Below, one piece after another: positions 1 to 9,317 of a stretch of 20,504 bases of DNA. The translations under genes were made by a program, and so were the position numbers. The DNA comes from VRUE01 sp035707825 (lineage in GTDB: Bacteria > Actinomycetota > Thermoleophilia > Solirubrobacterales > 70-9). Positions within the stretch are counted from its first letter, which is position 1, and the number at the start of each line of letters is the position of its first letter. The stretch lies in assembly GCA_035707825.1 (NCBI GenBank), contig DASSTR010000031.1, positions 1 through 20,504 of the forward strand. Reading direction: 5' to 3'. The notes beneath the pieces are model-generated. The model was not told the origin of the DNA and ran no database searches. It saw only the letters and a list, made by a program, of their open reading frames with translations.

Positions 1-1736
<1,736 letters not shown>

Positions 1737-1777
1737 GAGCGCGGCAGTCTATTCAGCCAGCGGGAGGGCGGCCACGC

Positions 1778-2584
1778 TCAGGGCTTGGGGGGAAGCTGGG
1801 GCTCGCCGAGGCCGTAGGTCTCGTAGGCGCCGAAGCGCGAGAAGGTCTTGTGGGTGGGCCCGTGGTAGTCGGAGGAGCCGGTGGGCACGAGCCCCAACTC
1901 GTCGCAGAGCGAAAGCAGATGTTCGGTCTGCTCGCGGCTGTGGGACGGGTAGTAGGTCTCGACCCCGTCGACCCCGAGAGCGCGAATCAGCTCCTCCACC
2001 TTCTCCGGCTCGGAGATGTCCCAGTAGGGGTGGGCGACCACGGCGACTCCGCCGGCGTCGTGGATCACCTCCACCGCTTCCTCGGCGGTCGGCCAGCGGC
2101 GCGGCACGAAGGCCTTCGCCCCCGGGACGAGGTACTCCTCGAAGAAGGGGCCCATGTTCTCGCCGGCTCCCGCCGCGCGGGCGATATGGGGCCTGCCGAT
2201 CGAGAGAGCGTCGCCGGCTTCCCTGACCGCGTCCTCGAGATGGATGTCGAAGCCCTCCCGGCGCAGGTTCTCGACGATCTCGCCGGCCCGGGTGACCCGC
2301 TCGTGCTGGGCCCGCTCGCAGGCGGCCGCGATCGAACCCAGGTCGATCCAGTAGCCGCAGATGTGGAGGTCTTCGGCGTACCGGTGCACGCAGGACATCT
2401 CGATCGCGGGCACCAGCTCGATCCCGAGGCGCTCGGCGGCCCGCTGTGCTTCGGCGACGCCCGCGATCGCGTCGTGGTCGGTCAGCGCCAGCGTCTTCAC
2501 GCCCGCCTTGGCCGCCTCCTCGACGACCCCGGCCGGCTCCAGCTGCCCGTCTGAAACGGTCGAGTGACTCTGTAGCTCGATCAC
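1778..2584 (-). CDS. PHP-domain metal-dependent phosphoesterase (RNase AM/YciV-like)
   Basis: This 268-residue protein has the PHP polymerase/histidinol-phosphatase fold. Relatives hydrolyse phosphate esters such as 3',5'-nucleoside bisphosphates or 5' ends of RNA. Visible motifs are SHSTVSDG (5-13 region), TDHD (35-38), PAIEMS (Glu 62), RPHIAR (131-136), VVAHPYW (His 185), YYPSHS (His 215) and GSSDYHG (Asp 239, His 241). The first motif is normally HxH, but here it reads QSH: Gln 5 replaces the first metal-binding histidine, while the others are kept. The start is GTG at 2584, with no strong Shine-Dalgarno sequence. It lies 48 bases after the NHL gene and 41 before the biotin carboxylase gene. 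Family assignment is firm; the substrate is unknown. Confidence 0.88.
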   Translation of the reverse strand: MIELQSHSTVSDGQLEPAGVVEEAAKAGVKTLALTDHDAIAGVAEAQRAAERLGIELVPAIEMSCVHRYAEDLHICGYWIDLGSIAAACERAQHERVTRAGEIVENLRREGFDIHLEDAVREAGDALSIGRPHIARAAGAGENMGPFFEEYLVPGAKAFVPRRWPTAEEAVEVIHDAGGVAVVAHPYWDISEPEKVEELIRALGVDGVETYYPSHSREQTEHLLSLCDELGLVPTGSSDYHGPTHKTFSRFGAYETYGLGEPQLPPKP

Positions 2585-2632
2585 CGCGGGGAGCCTATCC
2601 AGAGCCGGGAAGACGAGCCCTGCGGAGACGGC

Positions 2633-4282
2633 TCAGAAGGGGGAGACCATCTTCAGGCCGATGGCCTTGGCCTGGGTGACCGAGGCGCCGTTGTCCGCTT
2701 TGAAGGCGAGGGTGAATTTCACCGCCGCCTTTCCGCGCGCTTGGAGCTTGCGCTTCAGAGCCTTCTTCGGCATCACCAGGAGTTCGATCAGCCCCGGGCG
2801 CTTGGCGTGGCGGATGACTTTGCGGATGCCCTTGCCCTTCAGGGTGAGGATCCCCGGGTTGGAGACGATCACGATCAGCGCCGCCGTCCCGGCCCCGGTG
2901 TTCAGTTCGACCTTGATCGAGGGTTTGGCGGTCCTGGGACGCCCTTCGTCGAACGCGCCCGCGAAGGCGCCGCCGGCCGAACCGCCGGCCGCCGCGGAAT
3001 CAGGCGGCGGGCAGGGCGTCAGAGGGGTGCCCGGCTCCCCGAATCTCTTGACCTGCAGGGCGGAGGCGCCCTGGGACCACGCGGAGGCATAGATCGCCCC
3101 CCGGCAGTCGGTCGCGACCGCGAAGACCCGTCCGAGGGAACCGGAGCTCACGCCCGCGAGGCCGCCACGGCACCCGGTCGCGGTCGTGCAGACCTGGAAG
3201 GCCGCTTCGCCGTTGATCACTCCTTCGCCGAAGGCGCGGATGAAGCTCCCATCGCTGCCGAATTCGCTGACCCGGTTGTTGGAGTTATCGGCGGCCAGGA
3301 CATGGCCCTGGGCGTCGAAGGCCATTCCCACCCCACCGGTGACGGCGCCGGCGCCACTTCCTTCGGTGCCCGCCCGGCATCCCGTTGCCGCGGTGCAAAC
3401 GCCGTAGGCGGCGGTATCGGTCGCCGGATTTACCCCGCGGCCGAAGGCGCGGACGAAGTTCCCGCCGGTGCCGAAGATGTCGATGCGCCGGTTGCCGTAG
3501 TCCCCCACCGCAACGAGGCCGCCCGAGCCGACGGCGATGCCGTAGGGCAGCGACATGCCGCCCGCCGAGCTGAATTCTTTGCCCTGCTGGCAGCCGGTTG
3601 CGGTCGTGCACGTATCGCCGCCCGCCGGATTGACCCCCTTGCCGAAAGCGCGGACGAAGCTTCCGTCGCGAGAGAAGACGTCGACGCGGTAGGCGACCGT
3701 GGTGACGTAGAGCAGCCCGGAGGAATCGACGGCTATGCCCAGGGGCACGGTGAGCGAGCCGGCCGAGTAGTCCCCGGTGCCCTGCTGGCAGCCGGTGGCC
3801 GTGGTGCAGACGTTGCCGCCCCCCGGTTTGACTCCCTTGCCGAAGGCGCGGATGAATTCCCCCTCAGCCGAGAAGACGTCGACGCGGTAGCCGTTGCCGG
3901 CTGTCACGTAGACCGCCCCGGCGGAGTCGATCGTCAGCCCTATCGGGCCCCAGAGCGCGCCGGCGGAGCCGTCGCCGACGCCTTTCTGGCAGCCGGTCGC
4001 GGCGGTGCACGTGTTGCCTCCGGAAGGACGCACGGATTTGCCGAAGGCGAGGATGAACTGGCCGCTGGGCGAGAACACCGAAACGCGGTTGTTTTCGTAA
4101 TCGACGACGTAGACGCGGCCGTTGGGCCCGACCGCCACACCGGTGGGGTAGCCGATCTGGCCGGACCCCGCGCCGGGAGGGCCGAGGCTGCTGAGCGGGC
4201 CGAAAGCGGAGGCGCCCGCGGGCATCGAGAACAAGGCCATCAGGGCAATGCAAACGACAGAAGTAGTCAGTCGACTCCTCAT
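2633..4282 (-). CDS. Secreted NHL-repeat beta-propeller protein with CTxATGC insertions
   Basis: The 549-residue product starts with a signal peptide (MRSRLTTSVV, hydrophobic to about 23, likely cleavage after ASA at 26). It then has NHL-type blades with the pattern GIAVDSxGxxYVxDxxNxRVxVF, which form a beta-propeller. Between blades, five insertions share a Cys-Thr-x-Ala-Thr-Gly-Cys core (first pair at 92 and 98), followed by a Gly/Ser-rich stretch; these pairs could form disulfides outside the cell. The last 100 residues are a basic domain ending LKMVSPF, probably a beta-sandwich. Enzymatic function is not evident; extracellular binding or cell-surface roles are plausible. The gene sits after the cysC terminator, so it should have its own promoter in 4283-4422, which I could not define. 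It may be the first gene of a transcript including the PHP and accA genes. Confidence 0.85.
   Translation of the reverse strand: MRSRLTTSVVCIALMALFSMPAGASAFGPLSSLGPPGAGSGQIGYPTGVAVGPNGRVYVVDYENNRVSVFSPSGQFILAFGKSVRPSGGNTCTAATGCQKGVGDGSAGALWGPIGLTIDSAGAVYVTAGNGYRVDVFSAEGEFIRAFGKGVKPGGGNVCTTATGCQQGTGDYSAGSLTVPLGIAVDSSGLLYVTTVAYRVDVFSRDGSFVRAFGKGVNPAGGDTCTTATGCQQGKEFSSAGGMSLPYGIAVGSGGLVAVGDYGNRRIDIFGTGGNFVRAFGRGVNPATDTAAYGVCTAATGCRAGTEGSGAGAVTGGVGMAFDAQGHVLAADNSNNRVSEFGSDGSFIRAFGEGVINGEAAFQVCTTATGCRGGLAGVSSGSLGRVFAVATDCRGAIYASAWSQGASALQVKRFGEPGTPLTPCPPPDSAAAGGSAGGAFAGAFDEGRPRTAKPSIKVELNTGAGTAALIVIVSNPGILTLKGKGIRKVIRHAKRPGLIELLVMPKKALKRKLQARGKAAVKFTLAFKADNGASVTQAKAIGLKMVSPF
3165..4025 (-). repeat. 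Five degenerate in-gene repeats encoding CTxATGC insertions
   Basis: Five copies of a segment reading (on the + strand) roughly CAGCCGGTxGCGGTxGTGCA occur near 3172, 3377, 3592, 3787 and 3990, about 200 bases apart. Each encodes the C-T-x-A-T-G-C insertion of the NHL protein, and the flanking RAFGKGVxP codons are also alike. The spacing matches one insertion per propeller blade. This is protein repeat structure rather than a separate DNA element. Confidence 0.8.
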
Positions 4283-4422
4283 GGCCTCGGTGAATCACGG
4301 TACGCCGCGGAGGTGCGATCTGAAAGGGCAGTTCTCGGTAAACGTTTGTTACCTACGCCGTGGACACACCCCGCTTCGCCGCATGTGCCACTGCGGCGCA
4401 TATGTGTGTAGGCGAATACGAA
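4283..4422. other. Intergenic region upstream of the NHL gene
   Basis: About 140 bases lie between the NHL start and the cysC terminator. They are less GC-rich than the genes around them. A short inverted repeat, CGCCGCA (4377-4383) and TGCGGCG (4392-4398) with an 8-base loop, and the palindrome AAACGTTT (about 4341-4348) are present. The NHL promoter is expected here, but no convincing -35/-10 pair was found. Confidence 0.4.
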
Positions 4423-4450
4423 AATCGCCGGGCTCATTGGCCCGGCGATT
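4423..4450 (-). terminator. Intrinsic terminator of the sulfur assimilation operon
   Basis: A perfect 11-bp inverted repeat, AATCGCCGGGC (4423-4433) and GCCCGGCGATT (4440-4450), encloses a 6-base loop. Read on the minus strand, the hairpin runs into TTTT at 4424-4421, so it works as a Rho-independent terminator for leftward transcription. It sits 39 bases after the cysC stop codon and separates the sulfur operon from the NHL gene. Confidence 0.82.
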
Positions 4451-4489
4451 GTCAGGCGAGGGACTGTCGCCCCTCCTTGCGACTACGCC

Positions 4490-5044
4490 TTAAGCGGTGA
4501 CTGCGGCCGCCGGGATCAGGTCCCGCGACTCGAGGTAGGCGAGCAGCTTCTCCGCCGACTCCTCGGGAGTCTCGTTTTCGGTGTCCGCCGTGAAGTCCGG
4601 GTTCTCCGGAGCCTCGTAGGGGTCCGAGACGCCGGTGAATTCCTTGATCTCCCCGGCAAAGGCTTTCGCGTAGAGGCCCTTGACGTCGCGCTCGGCGCAG
4701 GTGTCGACCGAGGCCTTGACGTAGACCTCGATGAAGCGCTCGCCCATCAGCTCGCGCGCCTCCTGGCGGATCGCCGCGTAGGGCGAGATCGCCGCGGTGA
4801 TCACCGGCACGCCGTTGCGGGAGAGCAGGTCGGCGACGAAGGCGATGCGGCGGATGTTGGTGTCGCGGTCCTCTTTGGAGAAGCCGAGCCCCTTGGAGAG
4901 GTTTTCGCGGACCACGTCGCCGTCGAGGATCTCCAGCTTGGAGCCGCGCTCGCGCAGGTGTCCCTCGAGCAGCCTCGAGATCGTCGTCTTGCCGGCTCCT
5001 GAGAGCCCGGTGAACCAGAGGGTGAATCCCTTCTCACCAGCCAT
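4490..5044 (-). CDS. cysC: Adenylylsulfate (APS) kinase
   Basis: CysC phosphorylates APS with ATP to give PAPS, in the cytoplasm. The 184-residue protein has the Walker A loop GLSGAGKTT (13-21), the DGDVVREN segment (about 41-48) that contacts the substrate, RDTNIRRIAFVA, and the AAISPYAAIR region that matches the ISPF/Y motif of the family. Length is normal. The start ATG at 5044 has AAGGAGG about 11 bases upstream, inside the end of sat; the gap to sat is only 6 bases, so the two are co-transcribed. This is the last gene before the terminator. Since the CysH here looks like the APS-using kind, the PAPS may mainly serve sulfotransferases. Confidence 0.95.
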   Translation of the reverse strand: MAGEKGFTLWFTGLSGAGKTTISRLLEGHLRERGSKLEILDGDVVRENLSKGLGFSKEDRDTNIRRIAFVADLLSRNGVPVITAAISPYAAIRQEARELMGERFIEVYVKASVDTCAERDVKGLYAKAFAGEIKEFTGVSDPYEAPENPDFTADTENETPEESAEKLLAYLESRDLIPAAAVTA

Positions 5045-5050
5045 GCTTTG

Positions 5051-6127
5051 TCAGTCCTCCTTGTAAGCGTCGATAAGTATGTCGGCGACCTCGTTGCGCG
5101 AGAACTCCTGCGGCGGCCTTTCGCCGTTGCCGAGCATCTCGCGGACCTTGGTGCCGCTGAGGAAAACGTGCGCGGAGGAGTCATGCGGGCAGGTTTTGCC
5201 CGAGGCCATGCCCTCGCACTCGTTGCACCAGAAGCTGTGCTCGAAGAAGAGCGGTTCGATCCCCAGCTCGTCGATGTCGATGTCATCGAAGATCTTCTGC
5301 GCGTCGTAGGTGCCGTAGTAGTCGCCGACACCGGCGTGGTCGCGGCCGACGATGAAGTGGGTGGCGCCGTAGTTGCGGCGGACGATCGCGTGTAGGACCG
5401 CCTCGCGCGGGCCGGCGTAGTGCATCTTCGCCGGCTTGACGCCCAGCATCACCCGGTCGTTCGGGTAGTAGTTCTCCATCAGGACCTCGTAGCAGCGCAT
5501 CCGCACGTCGGCGGGGATGTCGCCGGCCTTGGTCTTGCCGATCAGGGGCTGGATGAAGAGCCCGTCGCAGGTCTCCAGCGCGGCCTTGGTCAGGTACTCG
5601 TGGGCGCGGTGGATCGGGTTGCGGGTCTGGAAGGCGACGATCCGCTTCCAGCCGCGGTCGGCGAACTCCTGCTTGGTCTCTGCCGCCGTCTTGTAGCGGC
5701 GCATGAAAGCAGCCTCGTGGTCGGGCAGGGCGTCGACCTCGATCGGGCCGGCGAGCATCCGGTCGCCCTCCTCGTAGATCGCGGCGACACCTGGATGGGC
5801 CTCATCGGTGGTCCCATAGACCTTCTCGGCCTCGCGCTTGGGGTCGCGCTCCCAGATCTCCTCGACCTTGAGCCGGCCCAGCGGCTTGCCTTCGTCGCTG
5901 GAGAGCGAGATCACGTCGCCGACCTCGCACTCGATGTCGCTGGCCAGGGTGATCGGAATCGGCCAGTACTGCCCGTCGGCGGTGCGCATGCTCTCGCAGA
6001 CGCTCTCCCAGTCGGCGGAGCCCTGGAAGCCGGTCAGCGGCGCGAAGCCGCCGTTGCCGATCATCTCGAAGTCGGCGGTATGGCGCTCGTCAAGTGTCAG
6101 TGAAAGCTCGGTCATCGTCTCGCTCAT
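5051..6127 (-). CDS. sat: Sulfate adenylyltransferase (ATP sulfurylase), homomeric Sat type
   Basis: Sat makes APS and pyrophosphate from sulfate and ATP, the first step of sulfate assimilation. With the start chosen here the protein has 358 residues. Visible motifs are GFAPLTGF near the N-terminus, QTRNPIHRAHE (167-177, nucleotide and sulfate binding), GRDHAG (261-266) and a Cys/His cluster CNEC (301, 304) with KTCPH (Cys 313), as in bacterial and archaeal Sat proteins. It is the single-subunit type, not CysD/CysN. The N-terminus is about 30 residues shorter than many relatives. ATG at 6127 is preferred because AGGTGA lies 8 bases before it; a GTG at 6139 would add four residues but lacks a Shine-Dalgarno sequence. 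Sat follows cysH by about 100 bases and is followed at once by cysC. Confidence 0.95.
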   Translation of the reverse strand: MSETMTELSLTLDERHTADFEMIGNGGFAPLTGFQGSADWESVCESMRTADGQYWPIPITLASDIECEVGDVISLSSDEGKPLGRLKVEEIWERDPKREAEKVYGTTDEAHPGVAAIYEEGDRMLAGPIEVDALPDHEAAFMRRYKTAAETKQEFADRGWKRIVAFQTRNPIHRAHEYLTKAALETCDGLFIQPLIGKTKAGDIPADVRMRCYEVLMENYYPNDRVMLGVKPAKMHYAGPREAVLHAIVRRNYGATHFIVGRDHAGVGDYYGTYDAQKIFDDIDIDELGIEPLFFEHSFWCNECEGMASGKTCPHDSSAHVFLSGTKVREMLGNGERPPQEFSRNEVADILIDAYKED

Positions 6128-6135
6128 CGAAAAGG

Positions 6136-6141
6136 TCACCT
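6136..6141 (-). promoter_or_regulatory. Shine-Dalgarno sequence of sat
   Basis: On the minus strand AGGTGA lies 8 bases before ATG 6127. It favours this start over the in-frame GTG at 6139, which overlaps it. Confidence 0.6.
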
Positions 6142-6229
6142 ATCGGTCGGGGGAAGGGGGGAAGGGAATCAGGAATTGGAAATCCAGGGCGTGGCGCGGC
6201 TAGCGGGTCGTGTCCATCGAGTCGACCCC

Positions 6230-6949
6230 TCAGTTGATCCCGCACTCGGTCTTGGAGAGCCCTGCCCAGCGGCCGTCGCGGGGGGAGCCCCCGGGTCCAA
6301 CCGGCTTGGTGCAGTAGGTGCACCCGATCGACGGGTAGCCCTGGTCGTGAAGTGGGTTGTATGGAAGGTGGTGCTCACGGATGTAGTTCCAGACGTCGCG
6401 CTCGGACCAGTCCGCGAGGGGGTTCAACTTCCAGAGGTTGAATTTCTTGTCCCAGCCGAACTTCGGCGTCTTGGAACGTGAGCTGGAGTCTCCGCGGCGG
6501 ACGCCGGCGAGCCAGCAGTCTACGGAAGAGAGCGCCCTGGCCATCGGATCGACCTTGCGCAACCCGCAGCAGGCGTCCGGGTCGCTCTTCCAGAGCTCGT
6601 CGCCGTACTGCTCGGCCTGCTCCTCGAGAGTCAGGTTGTGGAAGCGATCGAACTCGATCCCGAGATACTCGCCGAGACGGTCGCGAGTCTCGTAGGTCTC
6701 GGGGAAGAGGACATCGGTGTCGAGGTAGAAAAAACGCGCCTCGGGGTTGATCTGGCTCGCCATATGGGCAGTCACCGAGCTCGTTTTCTGGAACGAGCAG
6801 GCGATGTAGTGGTCCTGCCCGAAGGTGTCGAACATCCACTCGATCGCCTCGGGCGCCGAGCGCTCCTCGAGGTCGGCCGCAATGGCCTCGGCGTCGATGT
6901 CAGTCGTGGCTGGCACGGAATGGGGAAGTATGGCTGGAGCGGGCTTCAT
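6230..6949 (-). CDS. cysH: Phosphoadenylyl-/adenylyl-sulfate reductase, iron-sulfur (APS reductase) type
   Basis: CysH reduces activated sulfate (APS or PAPS) to sulfite with thioredoxin-type electrons. The 239-residue protein has the PAPS-reductase fold with SFQKTSSV (phosphate-binding loop region), DTDVLFPETY, and WxLNPLADWSERDVW. It carries the cysteine pairs CC (127-128) and CTYC (210, 213), which bind a 4Fe-4S cluster in APS reductases and are absent from the E. coli-type PAPS enzyme. The C-terminal ECG motif (Cys 236) is the catalytic cysteine. The cluster motifs therefore point to APS as the main substrate, an inference from the known family split. The gene follows the sulfite reductase gene by 13 bases, with no clear Shine-Dalgarno sequence, so translation is probably coupled. 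Confidence 0.94.
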   Translation of the reverse strand: MKPAPAILPHSVPATTDIDAEAIAADLEERSAPEAIEWMFDTFGQDHYIACSFQKTSSVTAHMASQINPEARFFYLDTDVLFPETYETRDRLGEYLGIEFDRFHNLTLEEQAEQYGDELWKSDPDACCGLRKVDPMARALSSVDCWLAGVRRGDSSSRSKTPKFGWDKKFNLWKLNPLADWSERDVWNYIREHHLPYNPLHDQGYPSIGCTYCTKPVGPGGSPRDGRWAGLSKTECGIN

Positions 6950-6962
6950 GGCAGAGAGGCCG

Positions 6963-8804
6963 CTAGATGGCGCACTCGCCCTCGCCGCGCTCGACCTTGT
7001 ACGGGCTGGAGCGTTGCCAGTCGATGAACTGCTGCATCGTCTCGAGGCTGAACTCAGCCGGCATGGTCAGATCCTTGACCGCCTCTTCGAAGCGCTGGGC
7101 GCCAATCCGCTCGGCGAACGGGTTGAACTCCTCACCGTCGTTTCGCTCCGCCTCGTAGAGGCGGATCCAGCGCTCGACGGCCTCGGGGACCCGTTTCGAG
7201 GGCAGGCGGGATTTGAGTCGCGTGCCGAAGACCACCTCGCCACCCTCGTAGTTGCCGCCGATGTGCGGGATGTAGGCGGGCATCTGGCGGTCGCCGACTT
7301 TCAGCGAGGCGCCGTAGAAGCCGATGTTGGCGATGTGATGCTGGCTGCAGCCGTTGGGGCAGCCGCTCATCTTGATGTGGATGCGCCGGGTCAGCTCGTC
7401 GCTGATCTCCATCGACTCGACGCGCTCCTTGATCGCCCGGTTGAGGCCCATCGAGCTGGTGATGCCGAGTTTGCAGCTGTCGGTGCCGGGGCAGCTGACG
7501 ACGTCGGAGATCTCACGGGGGCCGGCCTCAGAGAGGCCGAGGTCGTCGAGCCGCCGCCAGACGTCGAAGAGCGCCTCGTCGCGCACCCAGCGCAGGACCA
7601 GGTTCTGCTGCACGGTGCTGCGGGCGTAGCCGCCGGTGAACTCGCGCATGATCGCGGCCAGGCCGCGGAACTGCTCCGGGGTCAGGTCACCGCGGACGAT
7701 CTTCACCTCGACCGTCGAGAAGCCCTCCTGCCGCTGCGCCTGCACGTTGCCCTGGACGAAGCGCTCGAACTCGGAGCGCTCGCCGTTGGGCGAGGACGGC
7801 GCCGCCGGGGGCTCCGGCGCGTTTGCCTCCTCGTCGTCGTCGAAGCGCAACCGCTCGACCAGCGCAGCGTCAAAGCCGCGCTCGTCGACCCACTCGCCCT
7901 GCAGCTCCTCCTCGACCTGCTCGCGGAAGGCATCGATGCCGATCTTGTCGATCAGCACCTTGATCCGGGCGCGGGCGCGGTTGACGCGCAGCCACTCCTG
8001 GCGATCGAAGATGCGAAGCGCCGCCTCGGCGACCTTGATGTAGTCGCCGTTGTCGGCCTCGACGAACTCGTAGAGGGTCGGGGCGACGCGGGCCATGATC
8101 GAGGTGCCGCCGCCGACGCGGACCTCGAAGCCCTTGACGCCGTCGCGCTCGCGGGCGAGGAAGGCGATGTCGTGGATGCCGCTGATCGCGCGGTCGGCGT
8201 CGGAGCCGGTGAAGGAAGTCTTGATCTTGCGCGGCATCAGCTGCGTGGTCGGGTGGCGGACGAAGTAGCGGACGTAGGCGCCGGCGTAGGGGGTCGGATC
8301 GAAGACCTCGTCGGGAGCGACGCCCGCCCATGGGTCGCCGGTCACGTTGCGCATCGTGTTGCCGCAGCCCTCCCGCGACGAGAGGCCCGCGTCGGAGAGC
8401 TTGCGGATCGCCTTGGCGGCGTCGGGCAGAGGGACGTGGTGGATCTGAATGTTCTGGCGCGTGGTGATGTGGCCCTTGTTCAGCGGCGCCCACTCCTCGA
8501 CGACGTCGGCAAAGGCCTCCATCTGCTCCGGCGTGACGCCGCCGAAGGGCAGCTTGATCCGCAGCATCTGCACATCGGGCTGGCGCTGGCCGTAGACGCC
8601 CTGTTTGAGGCGAAAGCCGATGAACTGCATTTCCTCCATCTGGCCGGAGAGGAACTGATCGGCTTCGTTGTCGAAGTCGTCGAACTCGCGCTCGATGATC
8701 GGGATGATGTAGCCGGGGACGTTCTCGTACGTCTCCGGATTCTCGAGCGTGCCGGCGCGGCCCTTGCCGCGCTGCTGCTTGTCCTGATCTACGAGTAGCT
8801 CCAC
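6963..8804 (-). CDS. sir: Ferredoxin-dependent sulfite reductase (siroheme, 4Fe-4S; nitrite/sulfite reductase family)
   Basis: The 613-residue enzyme reduces sulfite to sulfide with six electrons, probably from ferredoxin. It has the duplicated nitrite/sulfite reductase layout: a ferredoxin-like half-domain and a siroheme domain, each twice. The cluster ligands are visible as CPGTDSC (Cys 438, 444) and SGCPNGC (Cys 482, 486). In the first half THTRQN-like TTRQNIQIHH and EGCGNT match the siroheme pocket of NirA/SirA proteins. An acidic, Pro-rich linker (about 315-335) joins the halves. Sequence alone cannot fully separate sulfite from nitrite reductase; the operon with cysH, sat and cysC argues for sulfite. 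The start is GTG at 8804, with no Shine-Dalgarno sequence but with inverted repeats just upstream. The C-terminus ends GECAI. Confidence 0.93.
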   Translation of the reverse strand: MELLVDQDKQQRGKGRAGTLENPETYENVPGYIIPIIEREFDDFDNEADQFLSGQMEEMQFIGFRLKQGVYGQRQPDVQMLRIKLPFGGVTPEQMEAFADVVEEWAPLNKGHITTRQNIQIHHVPLPDAAKAIRKLSDAGLSSREGCGNTMRNVTGDPWAGVAPDEVFDPTPYAGAYVRYFVRHPTTQLMPRKIKTSFTGSDADRAISGIHDIAFLARERDGVKGFEVRVGGGTSIMARVAPTLYEFVEADNGDYIKVAEAALRIFDRQEWLRVNRARARIKVLIDKIGIDAFREQVEEELQGEWVDERGFDAALVERLRFDDDEEANAPEPPAAPSSPNGERSEFERFVQGNVQAQRQEGFSTVEVKIVRGDLTPEQFRGLAAIMREFTGGYARSTVQQNLVLRWVRDEALFDVWRRLDDLGLSEAGPREISDVVSCPGTDSCKLGITSSMGLNRAIKERVESMEISDELTRRIHIKMSGCPNGCSQHHIANIGFYGASLKVGDRQMPAYIPHIGGNYEGGEVVFGTRLKSRLPSKRVPEAVERWIRLYEAERNDGEEFNPFAERIGAQRFEEAVKDLTMPAEFSLETMQQFIDWQRSSPYKVERGEGECAI

Positions 8805-8805
8805 C

Positions 8806-8840
8806 GTCAGGAAAATAGCAAAACCTGACAGGGATTCAGG
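8806..8840 (-). promoter_or_regulatory. Candidate operator or leader hairpins before the sulfite reductase gene
   Basis: Read on the minus strand, the order is CCTGA (8840-8836), GTCAGG (8829-8824), CCTGAC (8811-8806), then GTG (8804). The middle arm can pair with either neighbour: a 5-bp stem with a 7-base loop, or a 6-bp stem with a 12-base AT-rich loop. It could be a protein-binding palindrome pair or an RNA switch that covers the start. The repeats are seen; the function is inferred. Confidence 0.4.
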
Positions 8841-8906
8841 TATTTAAGTTGTAAACCCGGATTCGACGCCTGGAATCCAATGCTCCAAGCGCGAGAATCG
8901 AGCGCC

Positions 8907-9317
8907 TCAGCCGCCCTGTTTGCGGGACTGGAGGATCGAAGCCGCTTCGCCCGACTCGGCGACGTAGCCGTCGTCGGGCTCCAGCGGCAGGTCGGCCCCG
9001 GCCCAGCCGACGATGCCCTCGCTCAGCTTGGCGGCGTCGTAGCCTGCCGCGGCCAGCGCATCGGTGGCCATCGTCGAGCGGTTGCCGCCGCGGCAATAGA
9101 GGACGACCGGCCGCTCGTCGTCGATCTCCCCCACCCGCTCGGAGAGCTCGGCGAGCGGGAGGTGCTTCGCGCCCGCTATGCGACCGGCGTCCCACTCGTG
9201 CTGAGCGCGCACGTCGATCAGCTGGGCGCCCTCGGCGACGAGCTTCCGCGCCTCCTCGCGGGAGACCTCCTTGGTCCCCTCCGCCACGGCCTCGGACTGC
9301 TGCGCATCCTCCGCCAT
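8907..9317 (-). CDS. Single-domain rhodanese-like sulfurtransferase
   Basis: The 136-residue protein is one rhodanese domain, as in GlpE and PspE. Such proteins carry sulfur as a persulfide on a cysteine. Visible are the conserved LIDVR (33-37), HEWDAGRIAGAKHLP (40-54) and the active loop YCRGGNRS, with Cys 75 as the catalytic residue. The last 35 residues (after GWAGADLPLE) are an Asp/Glu/Gly-rich tail. It starts at ATG 9317, sharing one base with the dodecin stop (TGATG), so its translation is coupled to that gene. It ends 102 bases before the sulfite reductase start, fitting a role in handling reduced sulfur; the partner is unknown. Confidence 0.92.
   Translation of the reverse strand: MAEDAQQSEAVAEGTKEVSREEARKLVAEGAQLIDVRAQHEWDAGRIAGAKHLPLAELSERVGEIDDERPVVLYCRGGNRSTMATDALAAAGYDAAKLSEGIVGWAGADLPLEPDDGYVAESGEAASILQSRKQGG

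Noticed and set aside
3165..4025. Regularly spaced repeats as a possible CRISPR array
   Set aside because: The period is about 200 bases, the repeats are degenerate and they lie in frame inside a coding sequence.
2741..4411. Open frame of 556 codons on the plus strand
   Set aside because: It is the antisense image of the NHL-repeat gene and repeats only because that gene does.
6149..6166. G-rich tract GGGGG-AA-GGGGGG-AA-GGG upstream of sat as a possible G-quadruplex
   Set aside because: Only three separate runs of three or more G are present with spacers, and the G-rich strand is not the mRNA strand. There is not enough to call a regulatory quadruplex.
6825..8798. Open frame of 657 codons on the plus strand
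   Set aside because: It is antisense to the sulfite reductase gene, which has all its cofactor cysteines. No recognisable domain is seen in the plus-strand product.
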